From: Desulfotomaculaceae bacterium
GTDB lineage: Bacteria; Bacillota; Desulfotomaculia; Desulfotomaculales; Pelotomaculaceae
DNA length: 5,402 nt
Assembly (NCBI GenBank): GCA_028704035.1
Contig: JAQVLS010000119.1
Span: 1-5,402 of the forward strand
Direction: 5' to 3'
Shown in pieces: positions 1-4,569 of this stretch; position 1 is the first letter of the stretch, and every line of letters begins with the position of its first letter. The notes beneath the pieces were generated by a model, which saw only the letters and a program-made list of their open reading frames with translations, searched no databases and was not told where the DNA came from. Position numbers and translations under genes: made by a program.

Positions 1-72
1 ACAGCTTTCTTTTTACACCAGCAAAAGTTTATAAGTAGTGTTGCCCACATAAAAAGGGGGAAGTGAAAACCG

Positions 73-372
73 ATGATGAACATGGGGCCGATTTTTGCTG
101 AAATGCAGAAACTGCAGAGGGATTTAAAGAATATGACCATTGAGGTTAGTGAGGGAGAAGGAGCGTTCAGGGTTTTTATGAACGGCCACCAGGAGGTGCA
201 GGGCGTCGCGTTTAATCCCGCCGCGCTGGACCCCAACAATATTGAAGCGCTGCAAATAATGGTAGCCGGTGCTTTTAACAGGGCTATCGCCCAATCAAAA
301 GAAATGATTAAAACCGAAATTACGAAGCTGACCGGCGGACTAAACCTGCCCAATATACCCGGGTTGTTTTAA
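73..372 (+). CDS. YbaB/EbfC-family nucleoid-associated protein (divergent paralog)
   Basis: This 99-residue protein has the YbaB/EbfC fold order: an N-terminal helix rich in M, K and Q (about 5-22), a beta segment with the family-like pattern G-x-F-x-V-x-x-N-G and then V-x-F-N-P (about 28-50), a long helix running from NNIEAL to ITKLTGG (about 55-89), and a short tail LPNIPGLF like the LP-rich tail of the family. Known members are small dimeric DNA-binding proteins of about 100-110 residues, usually encoded between dnaX and recR. Neither of those genes adjoins this one, so it is probably a second, divergent paralog rather than the housekeeping copy. The frame has a stop at 64-66, so ATG 73 is the first possible start; ATG 76 and 82 are alternatives. 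The purine tract AAAAAGGGGG (51-60) lies about 12 bases upstream. The next gene begins 22 bases after the stop, suggesting co-transcription. The family call is firm; the role here is inferred. Confidence 0.85.
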   Translation: MMNMGPIFAEMQKLQRDLKNMTIEVSEGEGAFRVFMNGHQEVQGVAFNPAALDPNNIEALQIMVAGAFNRAIAQSKEMIKTEITKLTGGLNLPNIPGLF

Positions 373-378
373 ATGGTC

Positions 379-389
379 GGAAGGGGTGG
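379..389 (+). promoter_or_regulatory. Ribosome binding site that favours a TTG start at 395
   Basis: The tract GGAAGGGGTGG ends a few bases before TTG 395, and its GGGG core sits about 8 bases upstream, which is good spacing. An in-frame GTG at 386 lies inside this tract and would have almost no spacer. TTG 395 is therefore the better start. Confidence 0.6.
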
Positions 390-394
390 TAAAT

Positions 395-1006
395 TTGGCT
401 GAGGAAATAGAGAGCGGCGGTTTGCCAGAGGATCCGGTAATCAGGCTTTTGGAGCAGACATCCAGGTATGGTCTGGATCAGGAAACCATGCTGATATACA
501 TCAGCGCTGTTAATTTGATGAGTATTTTAAGGCTTATAGGACGCCGTTACGGGGGTAAATCAAACCTGTCCCTTCCCAGCTTGGCCGATCCGCCGGCGCT
601 TTCGCCGGCAGCATCCGGGGCAGCTTCGGCAGGCGGCCAGCCGATGGATAACTCGATCGGCATGCTGATGAAAATGCTCGGCGGCCAGGGTGGCGCAAAC
701 GCTTCTGCGGCACAGGGAATTAACCCCGCAACACTTATGAACCTACTGAGTGTACTTGGGCAAAACGTTGATTTGGGCAGCCTGATGAGCATGATGGCCG
801 GTATGCTGGGCAGCGGCGCCAAGACGGCGCCTGCGCCCGGGGGAGGCAGCCCTGTCCAGTCGGCGGCGGCCGGATCCGGACTACCTGCTGCCGGGGTAAA
901 GGACAACACCGCCAGCCGGAAAACAGCCGGGGAGAAAAAGACCGTTAAGCGGGAAGTGCCAAAAATTATGAAGTGGGACCAGATGGACGATCTCAGAAAG
1001 GCTTAA
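395..1006 (+). CDS. Unrecognised Met/Gly/Ala-rich protein, likely co-transcribed with the YbaB-like gene
   Basis: I do not recognise this 203-residue protein. Residues 1-50 are a normal mixed helical region (PVIRLLEQTSRYGLD, then a hydrophobic stretch AVNLMSILRLIGRRYG). Residues about 60-83 form a Pro/Ala/Ser/Gly linker. Residues about 84-140 contain nine Met in three short amphipathic blocks (IGMLMKML, TLMNLLSVLG, SLMSMMAGML) separated by Gly/Ala spacers. Residues 140-170 are another low-complexity linker. The C-terminus is basic and then ends in the distinctive tail IMKWDQMDDLRKA, which looks like a conserved docking or structural motif. No signal peptide or clear membrane span is visible. 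The start is taken as TTG 395 because of the Shine-Dalgarno spacing; GTG 386 would add three residues. The 22-bp gap after the YbaB-like gene suggests translational or functional linkage, so a role with a DNA-binding partner is possible but only inferred. Confidence 0.75.
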   Translation: MAEEIESGGLPEDPVIRLLEQTSRYGLDQETMLIYISAVNLMSILRLIGRRYGGKSNLSLPSLADPPALSPAASGAASAGGQPMDNSIGMLMKMLGGQGGANASAAQGINPATLMNLLSVLGQNVDLGSLMSMMAGMLGSGAKTAPAPGGGSPVQSAAAGSGLPAAGVKDNTASRKTAGEKKTVKREVPKIMKWDQMDDLRKA

Positions 1007-1029
1007 CCTACCAGGGCGCCTTATTTTTT
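998..1029 (+). terminator. Weak intrinsic terminator candidate after the two-gene unit
   Basis: AAGGC (998-1002) can pair with GCCTT (1018-1022) around a 15-base loop, followed by A and six T (1024-1029). The stem is short and overlaps the end of the coding sequence. A competing and longer hairpin pairs CAGGGCGCCT (1012-1021) with AGGCGCCTG (1035-1043), with one bulged G, and would put the T-run in its loop. Position fits a terminator, but the structure is not convincing. Confidence 0.3.
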
Positions 1030-1080
1030 GCCACAGGCGCCTGCTTGCGTCTGAAGCCTGCACCCACAATCGAAATTGCG

Positions 1081-1101
1081 TAGGGCGGGATTCATCCCGC
1101 C
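1081..1101. repeat. Short GC palindrome, REP-like
   Basis: TAG is followed by GGCGGGAT (1084-1091) and its exact reverse complement ATCCCGCC (1094-1101) around a 2-base spacer. In practice this would fold as a 7-bp stem with loop TTCA. No T-run follows, so it is not a terminator. Its form (TAGGG, then a GC palindrome, in an intergenic region beside other repeats) resembles dispersed palindromic repeats of Firmicutes. Only one copy is visible here. Confidence 0.5.
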
Positions 1102-1110
1102 AATCCAACC

Positions 1111-1189
1111 GGGGACATACCTCAACCCCAAAGGAATACCTGTAAGGGAGGTGTGTCCCTGTACCTATATCTTGTATCATGTGACAATA
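1111..1189 (+). repeat. REP-like palindromic repeat, copy 1, with conserved flank
   Basis: The 12-base arm GGGGACATACCT (1111-1122) is matched as an inverted repeat by AGGTGTGTCCCT (1149-1160), around a 26-base centre. Three bases further on comes a 26-base flank (1164-1189, starting CCTATATCTTGTATCATG). The same arms, spacing and flank occur in reverse orientation at 2061-2140; the flanks agree at 21 of 26 positions. Read in frame, this flank gives TYILYHVTI, similar to the N-terminal YHVT region of Y1 (HUH) transposases associated with REP elements. That resemblance is from memory of the family and not proven. Confidence 0.7.
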
Positions 1190-1209
1190 AAAGCTGTAGA
1201 AGTGGTCCG

Positions 1210-1383
1210 CTATATCCTGGCCACAATGGCCTCCAGCTCTGCTATAGTATGGGCCCGGTGCATTTTATCGGGTGAATTCTCACTAATCATATGGTTCATG
1301 TAATCCCAGAAGGCGGTCGTCATATTACCTTCATTAATAGCAAAAACAACCGAGGGCGGCAAAGTTTTTCCCATTAATATCAT
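1210..1383 (-). pseudogene. Possible small or decayed minus-strand ORF, unrecognised
   Basis: The minus strand is open from ATG 1383 to the TAG at 1212-1210 (57 residues; other starts are ATG 1374 for 54 residues and ATG 1323 for 37 residues). The last start has a GAAGG Shine-Dalgarno-like site 4 bases upstream. The sequence has a normal protein-like composition (SVVFAINEGN, TAFWDYMNHM, and a C-terminal helix TIAELEAIVARI). Just upstream, the adjoining minus frame reads HLGTGFTVDVETDDINGK and would join this ORF smoothly if the GGGAAAAAC run at about 1366-1374 had one A fewer. This suggests a frameshifted gene remnant, whose 5' part would overlap the start of the plus-strand gene at 1418. I cannot name a family. 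It may be a real small gene, a relic or chance. Confidence 0.25.
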
Positions 1384-1417
1384 CGGTTTCTACATCTACG
1401 GTGAAACCAGTGCCGAG

Positions 1418-1843
1418 ATGGATAACCCAGAGGCCCTTTATATCGGTTTGGGGATCGGGGGGATGTTCCTGGCTATTGCTCTTTACTCGATTATTGGCAA
1501 GAGCAGAGGCGCTACCTGGGATGGGGTGGTAGTAGACAAAAAGATTGAGAAAAAAACCCGCAAAAAGCATTCCGACGATGGTGTCTACCGGGTTCGTTAT
1601 AAATTATATACGGTAGTCTTTAAGGCCGAAAGCGGCAAAATCTATGAAATAAACGCCGAGGATGATGATACGGTGTATAACTACTACCAGATTGGCGATA
1701 AGGTGCGGCATCATGGCAGATTAAATACAAAAGAAAAATACGATAAATCAGGAGATGATATAATCTTTTGCAACGCCTGCGCCTATTTAAACGACATCAA
1801 AGACAACTATTGCATTAAGTGTAATTGCCCGCTACTGAAATAG
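1418..1843 (+). CDS. Single-pass membrane protein with C-terminal zinc ribbon, function unknown
   Basis: The 141-residue product has one hydrophobic span near the N-terminus (about 8-26, IGLGIGGMFLAIALYSIIG). A short loop precedes a basic, probably cytoplasmic or juxtamembrane segment (KKIEKKTRKK, 41-50). A beta-rich charged domain follows (about 55-105, with RVRYKLYTVVF and GKIYEINAEDDD). The C-terminal zinc ribbon is C118-x2-C121-x10-C132-x2-C135, with an extra C137. I recognise the general layout of small clostridial membrane proteins with a domain of unknown function, but cannot give a name. Codons are richer in AAA, TAT and GAT than in neighbouring genes, hinting at separate origin. ATG 1418 is the first start in frame, yet no good Shine-Dalgarno precedes it; later starts fall within the membrane span. 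It lies alone between inverted repeats, with a strong terminator 100 bases downstream. Confidence 0.75.
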   Translation: MDNPEALYIGLGIGGMFLAIALYSIIGKSRGATWDGVVVDKKIEKKTRKKHSDDGVYRVRYKLYTVVFKAESGKIYEINAEDDDTVYNYYQIGDKVRHHGRLNTKEKYDKSGDDIIFCNACAYLNDIKDNYCIKCNCPLLK

Positions 1844-1943
1844 AGAAAAGCAATTGCTATACTGCGTGCCGGGAGCCAAAAATGCTACCGGGCGTGGGTA
1901 ACAGGATCATTAAAAGAGCAGCCCATAGCGCTTGAAAAATCAG

Positions 1944-1968
1944 ACCCCGCAAGTATTTGCGGGGTTTT
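1944..1968 (+). terminator. Intrinsic terminator downstream of the zinc-ribbon membrane protein gene
   Basis: ACCCCGCAA (1944-1952) pairs perfectly with TTGCGGGGT (1957-1965) around the loop GTAT, and the run TTTT ends the element at 1968. A run of five A just upstream (1935-1939) means it could also terminate on the minus strand. It lies 100 bases after the stop of the preceding plus-strand gene, with nothing recognisable between them. Confidence 0.85.
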
Positions 1969-2060
1969 GACTGTCGCAGACTAGATCAGTAGGTCGGGGG
2001 ACGTTTATTTGCTCTACGCTGACAGCAATACCGGGACGCGCCTCTGTTTTTGCATCATCA

Positions 2061-2140
2061 TATCGTTGCATGATACCAGATGTAGGAATGGGGACACACC
2101 TCTTATTTGGGGATTGGTTTTGGAGCCAAGGTATGTCCCC
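2061..2140 (-). repeat. REP-like palindromic repeat, copy 2, inverted
   Basis: On the minus strand the unit reads GGGGACATACCT (2140-2129), a 27-base centre, AGGTGTGTCCCC (2101-2090), three bases, and then the 26-base flank (2086-2061). Arms, flank and the three-base spacing match copy 1 at 1111-1189; the centres share only scattered blocks such as CCAAA and TAAG. Translated, the flank reads SYIWYHATI and is then closed at once by two stop codons, so any transposase reading frame is dead here. Confidence 0.7.
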
Positions 2141-2148
2141 GATTATGC

Positions 2149-2199
2149 GTGTCAGGAGAACCGTCTCTTGACACGGTCTCCCCTTGACACGGTCCGCCC
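2149..2199. repeat. Second REP-like element: hairpin plus 16-bp tandem repeat
   Basis: GTGTCAGGAGA (2149-2159) pairs with TCTCTTGACAC (2164-2174) as an 11-bp stem (one G-T pair) with loop ACCG. Two 16-base units begin at 2168 and 2184, both starting TTGACACGGTC and agreeing at 14 of 16 positions; the first overlaps the hairpin's 3' arm. A competing fold pairs GGAGAACCGT (2155-2164) with ACGGTCTCC (2173-2181). The motif GTGTCAGGAGAACCGTC is one I associate with dispersed repeats in anaerobic Firmicutes. It begins only a few bases beyond the stop of the minus-strand gene at 2205, the usual 3'-untranslated position for REP elements. It lacks a T-run, so it is not an intrinsic terminator. Confidence 0.65.
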
Positions 2200-2204
2200 T
2201 GCAG

Positions 2205-2477
2205 CTAAAGATCCGCGTCAGGCATCTGGATAGAGGGAGCGGAGTCAATGTCAGCTGCCGGTTCTGCCGGTCCGGCAGGTTTGTTTTGATTAAGGTGGGA
2301 ACCCGGCATGCTCTCGGCAACCTTAATAATGGTTGCGTTAAAATTATCAAAGCCGCTTTTAATATTTCTAACAGAATCAGCCGCCGTTTGGAGTAATGAC
2401 GTTAGGAGTTCCATATTTCTTTCCGCATCAGGGGTATTGGCCATCAAAAAAAGCATCGGGTTGAATAGTCGTTTCAT
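2205..2477 (-). CDS. Small helical protein of unknown function
   Basis: I do not recognise this 90-residue protein. Residues 1-57 look helical: a short hydrophobic start (KRLFNPMLFLMAN) followed by an amphipathic helix (ERNMELLTSLLQTAADSVRNIKSGFDNFNATIIKVAE), which could form a coiled coil or bundle. Residues 58-90 are a Pro/Ala/Asp tail that is probably disordered. There is no convincing signal peptide or full membrane span. ATG 2477 is chosen because GGAGGTGT stands 8 bases upstream; starts at 2492 or 2504 would place that site inside the gene. The gene is transcribed away from the DMT-type gene, with 144 bases between the two starts, and its stop nearly abuts the REP-like element. Good Shine-Dalgarno spacing and sensible composition support a real gene. 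Confidence 0.65.
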   Translation of the reverse strand: MKRLFNPMLFLMANTPDAERNMELLTSLLQTAADSVRNIKSGFDNFNATIIKVAESMPGSHLNQNKPAGPAEPAADIDSAPSIQMPDADL

Positions 2478-2482
2478 AGAAC

Positions 2483-2490
2483 ACACCTCC
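2483..2490 (-). promoter_or_regulatory. Strong ribosome binding site fixing the start of the small minus-strand gene
   Basis: On the minus strand the sequence GGAGGTGT is an excellent Shine-Dalgarno site, with GGAGG 8 bases before ATG 2477. It decides that start over two upstream in-frame ATG codons. Confidence 0.75.
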
Positions 2491-2603
2491 ATATTCACGA
2501 TCATTTTATGTTGTAATGTGGCAATTTGTTACAGAGGCATTGTTTATGCCGGCTGTTCCGCTAGACTTTATAGAATAATGGCTGAAAAGATGGAAAGAAA
2601 TAA
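2491..2603. promoter_or_regulatory. Divergent intergenic region, probably holding two promoters
   Basis: The small minus-strand gene and the DMT-type gene start back to back here, so both promoters should lie within it. For the plus strand, the best candidate I see is TTGTTT (2540-2545) and TAGACT (2562-2567) with a 16-base spacer, a weak match to the sigma-A consensus. No clear operator is visible. Confidence 0.3.
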
Positions 2604-2621
2604 GAAGAAGGGGGTTTGCTC

Positions 2622-3068
2622 ATGCCTTTAGAAATATTGCCATTGCTGGTAGCCGCCTTTTCCGGTGTGGCCATGGCTGTGCAGGGCAGTATTAATTCTG
2701 CCCTGGGTAAAGTGATCGGATTGTTGGAATCTACCTTTATCGTCCATCTAGTCGGACTTTTGCTGGTGTCGCTGTTGCTGTTTATCTGCAAGCTGGGAGA
2801 CGGCTGCCTGGCCGATATACAAAATGCCCCCTGGTATTCCTATCTGGGCGGCGTACTGGGAGTTATAATCATATATAGTGTTGTCCTGGCTATTCCGAAA
2901 GTGGGAGTTGCGCCGGCCACAACCGCTATTATCCTGGGCCAGGTATTCACAGCAGGTCTGGTGGATCACCTGGGACTGTTCGGTCTGAATAAAATCCCGT
3001 TTAGTTTTTATAAGATTTCGGGCATTCTATTAATGGCTGGGGGGGCATGGCTGGTCCTTAAACGATAA
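2622..3068 (+). CDS. DMT-superfamily membrane protein of the YdcZ/DUF606 family
   Basis: This 148-residue protein is almost wholly hydrophobic, with five predicted membrane spans (about 3-21, 36-56, 72-91, 96-115 and 129-147). It shows the family landmarks: AVQGSINSALGK after span 1, PWYSYLGGVLG before span 3, GQVFTAGLVDHLGLFG in the span 4 region, and a final GILLMAGGAWLV. Length and order fit the five-helix half-size DMT proteins of the YdcZ type, which are thought to act as dimers or paired subunits; the substrate is unknown. ATG 2622 is preferred over TTG 2616 because AAGAAGGGGG (2605-2614) lies 7 bases upstream. No second half-transporter gene is adjacent, so it may work as a homodimer. 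Its last 11 bases overlap the end of the opposing ZIP gene. Confidence 0.88.
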   Translation: MPLEILPLLVAAFSGVAMAVQGSINSALGKVIGLLESTFIVHLVGLLLVSLLLFICKLGDGCLADIQNAPWYSYLGGVLGVIIIYSVVLAIPKVGVAPATTAIILGQVFTAGLVDHLGLFGLNKIPFSFYKISGILLMAGGAWLVLKR

Positions 3069-3777
3069 TGTGCAGCCCAAGAATTAATAGCAAGCCGCAC
3101 AACGTTCCCAGATTTGCGAGAAACCTGCTATGGCGGCGCGATTCAGGCGCCAACTCGTGCAGCACGATATAGGTCATAGCTCCTGCGGCGAAGGATAACA
3201 AGGCGCCGATAAAAAAAGAGGATGTTTGAACCAATAACAGCCCAATAAACACACCCAGGGGGGTGACAAGGCTGATCAGAACATTTACCAGCAGCACTTT
3301 AGACGTGCTGTATCCGCCGGCTTTTAATGGAGCCGCACAGACCATGCCCTCGGGAATATTATGGATGCCGATGGCAAAAACGAGCAGCGGCCCCAGTTTT
3401 TCCGCCGCGGCGAACCCCGCTGCGATGGCCAGCCCTTCCGGCAGGTCATGCAGCGCAATACCAGTGGCGATCAGATAGCCCATCTTCAGGTACCCCGTAC
3501 CGTACAGTTTTGCGGGATAGAGGATGTTTAGCAGCAGGTCCAGCATAAACATCAGCCCAATCCCAGCTAGAAATCCGGCCAGGGTAAAAATAAAACTGCC
3601 GTAATTCAGAGAAGAAGGAAGGAGATCGAAGATAATAACAGCAGCCATTACCCCGGAAGCGAAACCTAGCAGCAGGGAGAGGGTGCGCGGGCGCAAATGC
3701 CCGCAGCAGGTTACAAGAATTGCGCCAAGAAGTGTGCCAAACCCGGCAATCAGTCCCTGGATTACAATACCGCCCAA
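3058..3777 (-). CDS. ZIP-family divalent metal transporter (ZupT/GufA-like)
   Basis: The 239-residue membrane protein has about eight hydrophobic segments and the ZIP metal-site signatures: H110-DLPEG in one central helix, H139-NIPEG in the next, and H207-E208-LAPES in a later helix. These His, Asn and Glu residues form the binuclear metal site in characterised ZIP proteins. The length matches the bacterial ZupT/GufA group, which moves Zn, Fe, Mn or related ions into the cytoplasm; the substrate cannot be told from sequence. The start is TTG 3777, with AAGGTGGGG upstream at 5-bp spacing. The gene follows the L,D-transpeptidase gene in the same direction after a 115-base gap in which I see no terminator, so read-through is possible. 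No metal-regulator site (Fur/Zur-like palindrome) was apparent. Confidence 0.9.
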   Translation of the reverse strand: MGGIVIQGLIAGFGTLLGAILVTCCGHLRPRTLSLLLGFASGVMAAVIIFDLLPSSLNYGSFIFTLAGFLAGIGLMFMLDLLLNILYPAKLYGTGYLKMGYLIATGIALHDLPEGLAIAAGFAAAEKLGPLLVFAIGIHNIPEGMVCAAPLKAGGYSTSKVLLVNVLISLVTPLGVFIGLLLVQTSSFFIGALLSFAAGAMTYIVLHELAPESRRHSRFLANLGTLCGLLLILGLHIIV

Positions 3778-3892
3778 TCCGACCCCACCTTATAAAAGTT
3801 TACCTAAAATCAATAGTATTAGGCAGTGGAAGGCGGTAGACCAAAGTTACGGGATTTAAACAGGGTGATGCGGTTTGATAACAGCGGCCGGA

Positions 3893-4438
3893 TTAGGGAA
3901 TTTTAATCTTTTGTCCGGGAAAGATAACGTCCGGGTCGGCGATTTTATTAACCTGGACAATGAGCCCCAAATCTTTTCCATATTTCCGGGCAATTCCCCA
4001 CAGGCTTTCACCGGGTTGCACAGTATGAATAATGCCCCCGCCCGGCGAGCTGACCGGTACGTTTACCGGGTTTCCCTCGCCAGTTCCGGTAGTGATCTCT
4101 ACCGGCATGCCGATGGTCACACGTGGGAACAGTTCCTCAACATCCTGGTTGTACATCCGGATGCAGCCGTTTGATACATAGCCTCCGATGGAAGGCGGGT
4201 TGTTGGTGCCGTGGATGCCGTAATTACCGATTGGGATGGACAGGCCCATCCACCTGGTGCCAAGCATGCCGCCAGGTTGCACAATTTTGCTGACCACGGT
4301 ATAACTGCCGGTCGGTGTTGGTGTGGCAGGTTTGCCCACGCCAACGGGGTAAACCTTACTCAGCTGGTTTCCTTCGTAATGGGATAGACGCCGGTTGGCA
4401 AGATTGATTGTAATTTGACTGCCGCGTACACGCATCAT
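3893..4438 (-). CDS. L,D-transpeptidase (YkuD domain) with C-terminal LysM domain
   Basis: This 181-residue protein has a YkuD catalytic domain at about 7-117, including PTPTGSYTV and the active-site region H76-GTNN, then S89-NGC92-IR94-M, so the catalytic Cys, His and Arg are all present. A Gly/Pro/Ser linker follows (118-136), then one LysM peptidoglycan-binding domain (about 137-180, IIHTVQPGESLWGIA to VIFPGQKIKI). Such enzymes form 3-3 cross-links in peptidoglycan or attach proteins to it. There is no N-terminal signal peptide or membrane span. This recalls B. subtilis YkuD, which is associated with spores, though there LysM is N-terminal; a role in the spore envelope is inferred only. 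ATG 4438 is preceded by AAAGGGGG about 12 bases upstream, with a second ATG directly after it. It is divergent from ispE. Confidence 0.92.
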   Translation of the reverse strand: MMRVRGSQITINLANRRLSHYEGNQLSKVYPVGVGKPATPTPTGSYTVVSKIVQPGGMLGTRWMGLSIPIGNYGIHGTNNPPSIGGYVSNGCIRMYNQDVEELFPRVTIGMPVEITTGTGEGNPVNVPVSSPGGGIIHTVQPGESLWGIARKYGKDLGLIVQVNKIADPDVIFPGQKIKIP

Positions 4439-4559
4439 ATTTTGGAAATGCCCCCTTTGCAGATAAATACCTTATTAAAATCATATGTGGCAGCTGAAAT
4501 ATTAAGATTATTTTATTGTTAGTAAGAGGGTTTTTTTCCCTAACAGCTAACTAATTATT
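4439..4559. promoter_or_regulatory. Divergent intergenic region between the L,D-transpeptidase gene and ispE
   Basis: This AT-rich stretch should contain promoters for both genes. It includes a small GGG-T7-CCC hairpin (about 4528-4540) nested within a weaker pairing of GTTAG (4518-4522) with CTAAC (4547-4551). Neither is a clear terminator or operator. I could not fix either promoter with confidence. Confidence 0.3.
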
Positions 4560-4569
4560 GGGAGAGAGG

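Larger units (their letters stand above)
1111..2140. mobile_element. Possible repeat-bounded segment or relic of a REP/Y1-transposase element
   Basis: Two copies of one ~80-bp repeat lie head to head, palindromes outward and conserved flanks inward. They enclose about 870 bp with one AT-leaning gene, its terminator and a possible decayed ORF. What is seen is the symmetric arrangement. That it was ever a mobile unit is inference: two independent insertions of a common repeat in opposite orientation would look the same. No complete transposase is present, and no target-site duplication could be identified with confidence. Confidence 0.3.

Noticed and set aside
12..35. Promoter TTTACA and TATAAG before the YbaB-like gene
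   Set aside because: The spacer is only 12 bases, too short for a normal sigma-A promoter, and the region is cut by the window edge.
547..909. 120-residue minus-strand open frame
   Set aside because: It is antisense to the Pro/Ala/Gly-rich part of the plus-strand gene at 395-1006, where GC-rich codons suppress stops. Composition is Pro/Ala/Ser noise with no suitable ribosome site.
1076..1303. 75-residue plus-strand open frame
   Set aside because: It crosses a palindrome and repeat copy 1. Only the short YHVTI part may be a coding relic; the rest looks like chance.
2168..2199. TTGACA hexamers as promoter -35 boxes
   Set aside because: Both belong to the 16-bp repeat and neither has a convincing -10 box at 16-18 bases.
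2149..2199. CRISPR array
   Set aside because: Only two 16-base units in direct contact, with no spacers; it fits a REP-like tandem duplication.
1940..2350. 136-residue minus-strand open frame
   Set aside because: It runs through the terminator, both repeat elements and out of frame through the small gene at 2205-2477. The translation has no coherent domain.
4474..4500. Sigma-E-like promoter for the L,D-transpeptidase on the minus strand (TAATATT and CATATGAT)
   Set aside because: The -35 match is good, but the spacer is about 10 bases, too short for that sigma factor, and the -10 box has two mismatches.
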